From Leeuwenhoekiella blandensis MED217 (GTDB lineage: Bacteria > Bacteroidota > Bacteroidia > Flavobacteriales > Flavobacteriaceae): a stretch of 64,000 nt of DNA. Shown here piece after piece: positions 37,013 through 44,540 of the stretch. The DNA is taken from contig NZ_CH672395.1 of assembly GCF_000152985.1 (NCBI RefSeq), positions 2,422,209 to 2,486,208 on the forward strand, in the 5' to 3' direction. Each line of letters begins with the position of its first letter. Position 1 is the stretch's first letter. The translations under genes and the position numbers were made by a program. The notes under the pieces were generated by a model. That model was not told the origin of the DNA, ran no database searches, and saw only the letters and a program-made list of their open reading frames with translations.

Positions 37013-37498
37013 TTATTTTAATTGCTTCGGTTTTACGTAAAGCTTAGTTTCTCCTCGATCTATGGCTTCCCACCGGTCTACATCAAAGGTGATCATAGTA
37101 AATGCAGCCGTGGCCACATTGTCTATCACTTTACTTCCGTACTGATTCACCCAATAAGTCAAAGCATTGTTATGACCAAAAAGCATCAAACGATCGACCT
37201 CATCATCGCACGATCTTATAAAATTATCTAGTCCTGTCCCGTTAAAATCATACAATTCGTGTGATAGCTCCAAGCGCTCTTCGGGGATGCCCAGTTCTTT
37301 CAAATACAGTAAAGCTGTAGTTTTTGCGCGTACGGCATCACTACTTACAATACGCTGTGGTAAACTGATTTTCTCCCTAATATAAGCCCCCATTTTAGGA
37401 GCATCGGTAAGGCCGCGCTCATTTAAAGGTCGCTTATGATCTTCAAGGTCAAATTCCCAAGACGATTTTGCGTGACGTACTAAATATAATGTTTTCAT
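37013..37498 (-). CDS. sixA: SixA-type phosphohistidine phosphatase (histidine phosphatase family)
   Basis: 161 residues. The RHAK motif is at the N terminus (MKTLYLVRHAKSSWEFD), with the second His in LFGHNNALTYWV. The start ATG at 37498 is chosen; an upstream in-frame start at 37537 would lie inside pdxH and adds unrelated residues. The gene abuts ppk1. In other bacteria SixA dephosphorylates signalling phosphohistidines; here the operon suggests a link to polyphosphate, but this is inference. Confidence 0.88.
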   Translation of the reverse strand: MKTLYLVRHAKSSWEFDLEDHKRPLNERGLTDAPKMGAYIREKISLPQRIVSSDAVRAKTTALLYLKELGIPEERLELSHELYDFNGTGLDNFIRSCDDEVDRLMLFGHNNALTYWVNQYGSKVIDNVATAAFTMITFDVDRWEAIDRGETKLYVKPKQLK

Positions 37499-37509
37499 AG
37501 ATTTTTTAA

Positions 37510-38160
37510 TTAAGGAGCAAGACGCTCCAACTTCCAAGGCACTCCACCCGGCGTATAACGCAATCTGTCGTGAAGTCGATTGGGTCTTCCCTGCCAGAAT
37601 TCAAATTCGGTAGGAACTACGAGATAACCTCCCCAATGCGGTGGTTTTGGTATTTCGCCTGTACTATACTTTTCTTCGAGCTCCTTTAAACGATTTTCTA
37701 AAAATTCACGATCCGGAATCACTTCGCTCTGTGGAGACGTCCAAGCGCCTAGCTGACTGCCAGCCGGTCTGGAATGAAAATATGCTGTAGAGGTTTCTTC
37801 TGAAACTTTTTCGGCACGTCCTTTTATAATCACCTGGCGTTCTAAATGAGCCCAGAAAAAAGACAGGCAAAGATTCGGGTTTTGAGCGATTGCCTTTCCC
37901 TTTTCACTATCGTAATTGGTATAAAAAACAAAGCCATTTTCATCGTAGCTCTTCAGCAATACTACACGACTTTTAGGAAAACCATCAAAACCAATTGTAG
38001 AAACCGTCATTGCGTTGACTTCGATATCTCCGGCAATAGCTTCGGTCTCTTTAAACCATTTTTTAAACTGCTCAAAAGGGTTATTTTCGCTCTGCGCGAT
38101 CGTTAATTCACTCTTTTCGTAAGATTTTCTATAATCACTTAAATCTTCTGCCATATTCAT
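37510..38160 (-). CDS. pdxH: Pyridoxamine 5'-phosphate oxidase
   Basis: FMN enzyme that makes pyridoxal 5'-phosphate. 216 residues from the ATG at 38160 (or 214 from the ATG at 38154). It shows DLSDYRKSYEKSEL, RVVLLKSYDENGFVFYTNY, LERQVIIKGRAEKVSE, AYFHSRPAGSQLGAW, EIPKPPHWGGYLV and WQGRPNRLHDRLRY (C-terminal block). Positioned directly upstream of sixA, ppk1 and ppx on the same strand, so it is probably the first gene of the row. Confidence 0.95.
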   Translation of the reverse strand: MNMAEDLSDYRKSYEKSELTIAQSENNPFEQFKKWFKETEAIAGDIEVNAMTVSTIGFDGFPKSRVVLLKSYDENGFVFYTNYDSEKGKAIAQNPNLCLSFFWAHLERQVIIKGRAEKVSEETSTAYFHSRPAGSQLGAWTSPQSEVIPDREFLENRLKELEEKYSTGEIPKPPHWGGYLVVPTEFEFWQGRPNRLHDRLRYTPGGVPWKLERLAP

Positions 38161-38260
38161 ATTTTGAAGCAAGGTACATCAATGTGCTATAAAGGTAAAA
38201 AGCACAAACGTATCTTTTACTATAATTTAAAATTAAATAAGAAAAGAAAGAGGAAATCGG

Positions 38261-39181
38261 TTAGGCGGTCAATTCGTCTAGATCAAAGACTTTACCGTCA
38301 TCAGCAGTAAGCACATTTTTAAATACGGCTTTGGCTTCGTTGGCAAACAGCGTGAGGTCTGGATAACGGGTACTGTAATGTCCTAAAATAAGATATTGCG
38401 CATTTGCTCCTTTTGCCATAAGACCCGCTTCTCGAGCAGTAGAATGCCCAGTTGGGTTTGCTAATTTGGCGTGCGCTTCTAAAAAAGTAGACTCGTGATA
38501 TAAAAAGGTCACATCTTTTAACTGCGGAAGATTATCTGGCTTGTAAATCGTGTCACTGCAAAAAGCATAGCTACGCGGTGGATCGGGATCAAAAGTAAGC
38601 TCAGCGTTGGGAATCACGGTACCGTCTTCTAAAGTTGCATCTCCACCCGCTTTGATCTTTCGGTAATACACCACATCGATCTCGTGCTGTAGACACGCAT
38701 TCATATTGAGTTTACGCTCTGCCGGTTTTTCTTTAAATAAAAATCCGTTAGCGTAAATGCGATGTTTTAATGGAATGGTTTCTACGGAAACTTTTTCGTC
38801 CTCAAAAATGAGCTGTGGCTCTTTGCTTTCTAATTCGTGAAAATATAACGGATAGTTGGTCCAAGAATTAGAAAGTTTCAGCTGAAGCGTTATCGCTTGC
38901 TTGATTCCTTTAGGGCCATAAACGTGCAGTTCTTTTTCTCTATTGAGTAATCTAAACGTAGAAATAAGTCCGACTAATCCAAAAAAATGATCGCCGTGCA
39001 AATGGGAGATAAAGATGTGCTTTATCTTAGAAAACTTAACCTTATTCCTTCGTAATTCTACTTGAGTTCCTTCACCACAATCTATAAGAAATAAGTGGTT
39101 TTTGATTTGTAAAACCTGGGAAGTAGGATTGGTAAAACTACGAGGTGTAGCTGCATAACAGCCAAGAATGGTAAGCTTCAT
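38261..39181 (-). CDS. rnz: Ribonuclease Z
   Basis: Metallo-beta-lactamase endonuclease that matures the 3' end of tRNA precursors. 306 residues. The N terminus reads LTILGCYAATPRSFTNPTSQ, then FLIDCGEGTQVELRR, the zinc block ISHLHGDHFFGLVGL, FCSDTIY, YHESTFLEAHAKLA and LILGHYSTRY. Length and blocks are standard. It is the downstream gene of a row with a STAS-like gene and pyrB; the gap to the STAS-like gene is 45 bases. Confidence 0.95.
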   Translation of the reverse strand: MKLTILGCYAATPRSFTNPTSQVLQIKNHLFLIDCGEGTQVELRRNKVKFSKIKHIFISHLHGDHFFGLVGLISTFRLLNREKELHVYGPKGIKQAITLQLKLSNSWTNYPLYFHELESKEPQLIFEDEKVSVETIPLKHRIYANGFLFKEKPAERKLNMNACLQHEIDVVYYRKIKAGGDATLEDGTVIPNAELTFDPDPPRSYAFCSDTIYKPDNLPQLKDVTFLYHESTFLEAHAKLANPTGHSTAREAGLMAKGANAQYLILGHYSTRYPDLTLFANEAKAVFKNVLTADDGKVFDLDELTA

Positions 39182-39226
39182 GTAAGATTGAACGATTTTG
39201 TATACGGTAAGTTAACCTATATAACG

Positions 39227-39562
39227 TTAAAACCCTAAATCGCGTTGTATTTCTTCAAGATCGATAACGTCTTTCGCTTCTTCAAGAGTAGGAACCACCA
39301 TAAGTTCTTCGGGAACGTGATCAATATGAACGGCTTTATTTACCAACACAAAAGACTTTTGTGCAGCGCGTTGCTGATTTGAAATTTCTAAAAAGCACAA
39401 CAATTCTTCAAGAGTTAGTTGCTCATATTTTAATAGATCGATCACCAAGTTCTTTTCGGCGTGTGCTTTAGGAACGATAAAATCAAGAAAAGAAGCAAAG
39501 CTTTTCACTCCTTTTTCTTCATCAGCTAGAATGGTATAGGTATCTTTTTCGGTTACGATCAT
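39227..39562 (-). CDS. Small STAS-like protein
   Basis: 111 residues, no signal or membrane helix. The strand-helix order (YTILADEEKGVKSFASFLDF, LVIDLLKYEQLTLEELLCFL, KSFVLVNKAVHIDHVPEELM, VVPTLEEAKDVIDLEEIQRDLGF) suggests a STAS-like fold (anti-sigma antagonist type), as in proteins found next to rnz in Flavobacteriia. No phosphorylatable Ser can be pinned. It overlaps pyrB by 4 bases. Confidence 0.65.
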   Translation of the reverse strand: MIVTEKDTYTILADEEKGVKSFASFLDFIVPKAHAEKNLVIDLLKYEQLTLEELLCFLEISNQQRAAQKSFVLVNKAVHIDHVPEELMVVPTLEEAKDVIDLEEIQRDLGF

Positions 39563-40491
39563 TGTTGTTTGATTTTTGAAGCCAACAAATATATTACTGC
39601 CATTCTAATTGCCACACCATTTTCAACTTGATTTAGAATGATAGATTGACCACTGTCTGCCACGTCACTGGTAATTTCCACACCGCGATTGATGGGTCCC
39701 GGATGCATCACGACGATTTCTTTATCAAGCGAATCGAGTAACTCTTTATCTAAACCGTATTGTTGCGTATACTCTCGGGTTGATGGAAAATAGCTAATAT
39801 CCATTCGCTCGTTTTGAACGCGAAGCATATTTGCGACATCACACCATTCTAATGCTTTTCTTAAATTGAGTTCAACCTCAACCCCTAGTGATTCAATATA
39901 TTTTGGCATCAAAGTTTTTGGTCCACAAACTTTAACTTCGGCTCCCAAATGCTTCAGCGCATATATGTTAGAAAGCGCTACGCGACTGTGAAGGATATCA
40001 CCAACGATCACCACTTTCTTACCGGCGACTTCCCCAAGTTTTTTAGTTATAGAATAGCTGTCGAGTAAAGCTTGAGTGGGATGCTCGTGCGCACCATCTC
40101 CCGCATTTACAATACTCGCTTTAATATTTTTAGAGAGAAAAACACCCGCTCCCGGATTTGGGTGACGCATAACAACCATATCTACTTTCATAGATAAAAT
40201 GTTGTTCACTGTGTCGATTAAAGTTTCTCCTTTTTTAACCGAAGAAGCACCAGCAGAAAAATTGATCACATCTGCACTTAAGCGCTTTTCTGCAAGTTCA
40301 AAAGAAAGCTTGGTACGTGTAGAATTCTCAAAGAAAAGATTGGCAATAGTGATATCTCGTAACGAAGGAACTTTCTTAATCGGCCTATTGATTACTTCTT
40401 TAAAATGATCTGCCGTTTCAAAAATGAGATCGATATCTGCTTTTGTGATATACTTAATCCCCAATAAGTGGTTTACACTTAACTCGCTCAT
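39559..40491 (-). CDS. pyrB: Aspartate carbamoyltransferase, catalytic chain
   Basis: Joins carbamoyl phosphate and aspartate in pyrimidine synthesis. 310 residues. It shows the carbamoyl-phosphate loop FFENSTRTKLSFELAEKRL, MRHPNPG, DGAHEHPTQALLDSYS, VVIVGDILHSRVALSNI and VMHPGPINRGVEI near the C terminus. It lies 15 bases after pyrR. No regulatory chain (PyrI) is present in the window. Confidence 0.96.
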   Translation of the reverse strand: MSELSVNHLLGIKYITKADIDLIFETADHFKEVINRPIKKVPSLRDITIANLFFENSTRTKLSFELAEKRLSADVINFSAGASSVKKGETLIDTVNNILSMKVDMVVMRHPNPGAGVFLSKNIKASIVNAGDGAHEHPTQALLDSYSITKKLGEVAGKKVVIVGDILHSRVALSNIYALKHLGAEVKVCGPKTLMPKYIESLGVEVELNLRKALEWCDVANMLRVQNERMDISYFPSTREYTQQYGLDKELLDSLDKEIVVMHPGPINRGVEITSDVADSGQSIILNQVENGVAIRMAVIYLLASKIKQQ

Positions 40492-40506
40492 TCTATTACT
40501 TTATAA

Positions 40507-41046
40507 TTACTTATTTACAAGATATACAACATCTTCTCCCCCATTCTCTACCCATTTGACCAGAACCTTTTCCTCATTGATCGCATCTACCTGACGCCCA
40601 CGATAATTTGGCTGAATAGGCAAATGCCTGCTAAAACGTCTATCGATCAATGTAAAAAGCTCAACGTTTTTAGGTCGGCCAAAACTTTGTATTGCCGTTA
40701 AAGCAGCATTTATGCTACGTCCAGTGTACAAGACATCATCAATAAAAACCACGTTTTTATCTTCAACTACAAAATTGATCTTGGTTTTATTGGCCTCCAG
40801 CGGTTTATCACTACGTCTAAAATCGTCTCTAAAAAAAGTAATATCAAGATATCCTAGTTTGATATCTTCAATATTATAATCGGTTTCTAGCAGTTTTTTT
40901 ATGCGCTCTGCGACATAAATTCCGCGTGGTTGAATACCTATGAGAACGGTATCTTTAAAATCTTTATGATTTTCAATGAGTTGACAAGCCAGTCGATTTA
41001 AAATGATGTTTATTTCTTTTGCATTAAGCAAGACTTTCTGGCTCAT
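40507..41046 (-). CDS. pyrR: Bifunctional pyr regulator / uracil phosphoribosyltransferase
   Basis: 179 residues. It shows DTVLIGIQPRGIYVAERIKK and the PRPP loop VVFIDDVLYTGRSINAALTAI, with the RNA-binding-type Arg-rich tail RRFSRHLPIQPNYRGRQVD. In Firmicutes PyrR attenuates the pyr operon; whether it binds RNA here is unknown. It is the first gene of the row pyrR, pyrB, STAS-like, rnz. A -7 box (TACCTTTG) lies 27 bases upstream of its start. Confidence 0.93.
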   Translation of the reverse strand: MSQKVLLNAKEINIILNRLACQLIENHKDFKDTVLIGIQPRGIYVAERIKKLLETDYNIEDIKLGYLDITFFRDDFRRSDKPLEANKTKINFVVEDKNVVFIDDVLYTGRSINAALTAIQSFGRPKNVELFTLIDRRFSRHLPIQPNYRGRQVDAINEEKVLVKWVENGGEDVVYLVNK

Positions 41047-41072
41047 AATGGGAGAACTACAATTTTGGTAGA

Positions 41073-41080
41073 CAAAGGTA
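41073..41080 (-). promoter_or_regulatory. -7 box (TACCTTTG) of pyrR operon
   Basis: Exact TAnnTTTG on the minus strand. No obvious attenuator hairpin lies between it and pyrR. Confidence 0.6.
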
Positions 41081-41130
41081 TTTATTTTTTTTAAACGAGG
41101 CTTTTCAACCTAAGGGCAATTGTAAAGAAT

Positions 41131-41268
41131 TTAGTCCTTCCTTTTTCCAAACCATTTAAAGCCAAAGGGTATCGCAAAGAAAAGGAAGAAATATTTACCG
41201 GTAATCAATCCTATTAGCGTAATTAGCGCAGCAATAATGTAAATCCAGTTCGTTTTTGAAATCTTCAC
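41131..41268 (-). CDS. 45-residue predicted membrane protein
   Basis: Very short gene starting at the GTG at 41268, which overlaps the TAG of the DUF4294 gene (TAGTG). It reads MKISKTNWIYIIAALITLIG, then LITGKYFFLFFAIPFGFKWF, and ends GKRKD. Two hydrophobic stretches and a positively charged tail suggest a small hairpin membrane protein. Stop TAA at 41131-41133. Function unknown; translational coupling to DUF4294 is suggested by the one-base overlap. Confidence 0.65.
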   Translation of the reverse strand: MKISKTNWIYIIAALITLIGLITGKYFFLFFAIPFGFKWFGKRKD

Positions 41269-41960
41269 TACTTGATTCCTTTAGAAGGTTTACGCCATTT
41301 ATTTTCTAGTTCTAAAAAATTGACATCTATTGCCGGTTCTTGAAACTCCAACACCTTAGCTTGAAAGGAGCGCTGCAGGATATCTTCTATTAAATAATCT
41401 TCTTGAACTTCGGCGGGATCGTAAATCTCTTTAAGCGAAATATCAAAAAAGCTCGCGGTGGTATTCAGCAAAAAGGCTTTTAAACCACTTCGGTAGTTTT
41501 TGATAAGATCAAAAGTAGTTTGACCGGTTTGGCGATACATAAGTTTTACAAGAATTTGACCTTCGGTACGGGTGAGTTTTTTGAGTTCCTCTTTAAATTC
41601 ATCTTCAACATACCGCTGAATGATCTTTGTATACCGCTTACGGTCCCGTTTGGTTTCCATAGAATCCAGTCGCTCATTAAGTTCAACCAGACGTTCCCCT
41701 GCCAATTTTGCATAAGGCCAAACCTTTCTGGTTTTTCGTCTTAAAATAAGATACCTGCGTCTTGCAGTATTATCATCAAATTTAAGCCTTCCCAAAACCA
41801 CAACATCATCAAGAAAAATTGCTGAACGTGCAATACTATCCCCTTCTACAAAATAGTATTCTGCAGCAGTGGTGTCGTTTTCTTGCTCTCTTGTTTCGGT
41901 AGTTTGAGACCAAAGTGTTGCGCTAAGAAATAGAAAAAACAGGTAATTGAAATTCTTCAA
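41268..41960 (-). CDS. DUF4294 exported protein
   Basis: 230 residues from a TTG at 41960. The signal peptide MKNFNYLFFLFLSATLWSQ ends at residue 19. The family body includes DDVVVLGRLKF, RRRYLILRRKTRKVWPYAKL, KIIQRYVEDEFKEELKKLTR and GQILVKLMYRQTGQTTFDLI. A -7 box (TACTTTTG at 41996-42003) lies 36 bases upstream and rules out starts at 42014 or 42125. Function unknown; found widely in Flavobacteriia. The gene is followed by a 45-residue membrane protein. Confidence 0.8.
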   Translation of the reverse strand: MKNFNYLFFLFLSATLWSQTTETREQENDTTAAEYYFVEGDSIARSAIFLDDVVVLGRLKFDDNTARRRYLILRRKTRKVWPYAKLAGERLVELNERLDSMETKRDRKRYTKIIQRYVEDEFKEELKKLTRTEGQILVKLMYRQTGQTTFDLIKNYRSGLKAFLLNTTASFFDISLKEIYDPAEVQEDYLIEDILQRSFQAKVLEFQEPAIDVNFLELENKWRKPSKGIK

Positions 41961-41995
41961 ATTCTTTTTTAAATAATGTTGTGCTAAAACTGTTC

Positions 41996-42003
41996 CAAAA
42001 GTA
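41996..42003 (-). promoter_or_regulatory. -7 box (TACTTTTG) of DUF4294 gene
   Basis: Exact TAnnTTTG on the minus strand. It decides the start of DUF4294 downstream of it. Confidence 0.55.
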
Positions 42004-42069
42004 CATAATCGCATAGATTGCTTTATGCTTTTGGCATGAATATTCTTACTTTCGTACAAAATCATAATT

Positions 42070-43155
42070 ATGTCAAAAAGCATTTTAAATAAAAAATCGC
42101 TCGACTTTTTAGAGTCGTACCTCAATAATGCCGCTCCTACCGGTTATGAGTGGGAAGGGCAAAAAATATGGATGGATTACTTAAAACCGTACGTAGACAC
42201 TTTTATTACCGACAATTATGGTACCGCGGTAGGTGTAATCAATCCTGATGCAAAATATAAAGTGGTTATTGAAGGCCACGCTGACGAAATCTCGTGGTAT
42301 GTGAATTACATCACAGACGACGGTCTCATCTATGTTATACGTAACGGTGGAAGCGACCATCAGATTGCCCCATCCAAATTGGTTAACATTCATACTAAAA
42401 ACGGAATCGTAAAAGGTGTTTTTGGCTGGCCTGCAATCCATACGCGTGATAAAAGCAAAGAACAAGCACCTAGTCTAGACAATATTTTTATCGATACCGG
42501 ATGCAAAACCAAAGAGGAAGTTGAAAAACTTGGTGTGCACGTTGGTTGTGTGATCACTTACCCGGATACGTTCACTGTACTTAACGAGAACAAATTCGTG
42601 TGTCGCGCACTCGATAACAGAATGGGCGGCTTTATGATTGCTGAAGTTGCTCGCTTGCTTAAAGAAAATGAGAACAAGCTAGACTTTGGGTTATATATTG
42701 TGAACTCGGTACAGGAAGAAATTGGACTTCGCGGTGCGGAAATGATCACACACACGATTCAACCCAATGTGGCGATCGTTACCGATGTTACTCACGATAC
42801 CACTACCCCAATGATCGAAAAGAAAACCAACGGTCACGCAGCAATTGGTGAAGGACCCGTTATTTCTTACGCGCCTGCGATTCAACAGAAACTTAGAGAT
42901 TTGATCATTGATACTGCCGAAGAAAAGAATATTCCGTTTCAACGTGCCGCAAGCAGTCGCGCTACAGGTACCGATACTGATGCATTTGCATACAGCAACG
43001 GCGGAGTACCATCGGCATTGATCAGTTTACCTTTGCGCTATATGCATACCACGGTAGAAATGGTACACCGTGACGATGTAGAAAATGTAATTAAAATGAT
43101 CTACGAGAGCGTGTTAAAAATAAAAGATGGTCAGAGTTTTAGTTATTTTGACTAA
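42070..43155 (+). CDS. M42 family metallopeptidase (glutamyl aminopeptidase type)
   Basis: 361-residue binuclear zinc aminopeptidase. Metal-site blocks: VIEGHADEIS (His), CRALDNRMGG (Asp), NSVQEEIGLRGA (catalytic Glu pair), IVTDVTHDT (Asp) and RYMHTTVEMVHRDDV (His). No signal peptide, so cytoplasmic, where such enzymes trim peptides in large oligomers. The upstream gap is divergent from DUF4294, with a near -7 box (TACTTTCG) on this strand. A strong hairpin follows. Confidence 0.92.
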   Translation: MSKSILNKKSLDFLESYLNNAAPTGYEWEGQKIWMDYLKPYVDTFITDNYGTAVGVINPDAKYKVVIEGHADEISWYVNYITDDGLIYVIRNGGSDHQIAPSKLVNIHTKNGIVKGVFGWPAIHTRDKSKEQAPSLDNIFIDTGCKTKEEVEKLGVHVGCVITYPDTFTVLNENKFVCRALDNRMGGFMIAEVARLLKENENKLDFGLYIVNSVQEEIGLRGAEMITHTIQPNVAIVTDVTHDTTTPMIEKKTNGHAAIGEGPVISYAPAIQQKLRDLIIDTAEEKNIPFQRAASSRATGTDTDAFAYSNGGVPSALISLPLRYMHTTVEMVHRDDVENVIKMIYESVLKIKDGQSFSYFD

Positions 43156-43181
43156 ATTTAAATTCTTACTAATCATCAAAA

Positions 43182-43222
43182 GAAATGTCCGGATTGACTT
43201 TAAGTCACCGGACATTTTTTCT
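43182..43222 (+). terminator. Rho-independent terminator after M42 gene
   Basis: Stem AATGTCCGG / CCGGACATT with an inner TGACTT / AAGTCA helix, then TTTTTT. 26 bases after the stop. Confidence 0.9.
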
Positions 43223-43350
43223 TGTACTCACTTTTTCTACGGAAACTTTCATTTTTTCTGAAAGTTCTTTCACAAATTATTAGAAATACGGCTTCTAATA
43301 TTATTATTTCCTTAGTACGCTTCCGCTCAAATTGCATTTAAATTTGAGTC

Positions 43351-44427
43351 ATGACCATAACTGAAGAAAAACTCGAGAACATCCTATCTAGTCGGGAAGA
43401 AGCTGCACGTATTGCAGATCTCATCTATGTTACAGATAAACATCTTACCATTTGTCGGAAAAAACACGGTAAAGGATTTACCTATTGCAAGAACGACAAA
43501 ACCATAAAATCCAAAACTGTTTTAAACCGAATCAAAAAACTGGTGATACCACCAGCCTGGCAAGATGTGTTGATTTCAGAACCCGCTAATGGTCATTTGC
43601 AAGCGGTAGGTCGCGATGAAAAAGACCGCAAAGTTTATCTCTATCACGAAACGTGGAACAAACTCAGAAATGAAACCAAGTTTCTAAAACTTGCAGCATT
43701 TGCTAATGTTTTACCACAGATACGCCAACAAGTTGATGCAGATCTTGACGAAGAAAAAATGACTAAACGTAAGGTTTTGGCTCTCGTAATTCGGCTTATG
43801 GAAGAAACACATATTCGTGTGGGTAATGATTGCTATGCTAAACGCAATAAAACCTACGGCCTTTCAACTTTGCGCACCAGACACGTTAAAACTACAGAAA
43901 GTGATATTCGGTTTCAGTTTGTTGGAAAAAAAGGAAAAGAGCACGATATCGCCATCACAGACCCCGAACTTATAGAATTAGTAAACCAATGCGAAGAAAT
44001 CCCGGGATGGGAATTGTTTCAGTTTTATGACCAATCCGGGAATAAAGATCACGTAGACAGTACAATGATCAATGAATACATTCACGAGTTAAGTGGCGAT
44101 TTATTTTCTGCTAAAGATTTTAGAACCTGGGCCGCTACAAAAATCTTCTTTGAGGCTTTGAGAGAACTTGGTTACGTTGAAGATGAAAAACAAAACGCAA
44201 AAAATATACTTACCGCTTATGATGCTTCAGCAAAAGGCTTAGGAAACACACGCAGCGTTTGTCGTAGCTACTATGTGCATCCGGTTATCCCCGAAGCTTA
44301 CACTGATGGTTCCATTGTTCCTTACTTTGAAAAAGTAGATCAAGTAGAAGTAAATTCAGACACACAGCTTTCACAAACAGAAACTGTGATCCAAGAAATG
44401 CTGGGTAATTACGAAGTAAATATTTAA
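43351..44427 (+). CDS. DNA topoisomerase IB (poxvirus-like)
   Basis: 358-residue type IB topoisomerase. It shows VIPPAWQDVLISE, LQAVGRDEKDRKVYLYH (N-terminal DNA clamp), RLMEETHIRVGND with the active-site Arg, FVGKKGKEH with the Lys, FRTWAATKIF (Arg/His region) and VCRSYYVHP with the catalytic Tyr (Y308). Relaxes supercoils through a 3'-phosphotyrosine. Such enzymes occur in scattered bacteria. Preceded by a 195-base gap and followed by uvrA. Confidence 0.93.
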   Translation: MTITEEKLENILSSREEAARIADLIYVTDKHLTICRKKHGKGFTYCKNDKTIKSKTVLNRIKKLVIPPAWQDVLISEPANGHLQAVGRDEKDRKVYLYHETWNKLRNETKFLKLAAFANVLPQIRQQVDADLDEEKMTKRKVLALVIRLMEETHIRVGNDCYAKRNKTYGLSTLRTRHVKTTESDIRFQFVGKKGKEHDIAITDPELIELVNQCEEIPGWELFQFYDQSGNKDHVDSTMINEYIHELSGDLFSAKDFRTWAATKIFFEALRELGYVEDEKQNAKNILTAYDASAKGLGNTRSVCRSYYVHPVIPEAYTDGSIVPYFEKVDQVEVNSDTQLSQTETVIQEMLGNYEVNI

Positions 44428-44515
44428 ACATTCTTCCTTAGCGATACACACATTTGCAATGTTCACTTAACATTCAGCAAACCTGTACTTGCTTCTATTT
44501 TTCACTCAATTACAG

Positions 44516-44523
44516 TACCTTTG
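44516..44523 (+). promoter_or_regulatory. -7 box (TACCTTTG) of uvrA
   Basis: Exact TAnnTTTG that places the uvrA start downstream, at 44541, and excludes the in-frame start at 44454. Confidence 0.65.
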
Positions 44524-44540
44524 CACACTTGAAAAAGAAA

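Noticed and set aside
41081..41130. PyrR attenuator or riboswitch near pyrR
   Set aside because: No convincing anti-terminator/terminator pair between the promoter box and the start of pyrR.
44454..44540. Upstream in-frame extension of uvrA
   Set aside because: The TACCTTTG promoter box at 44516-44523 lies inside it, and UvrA begins normally at [10 protein letters not shown].
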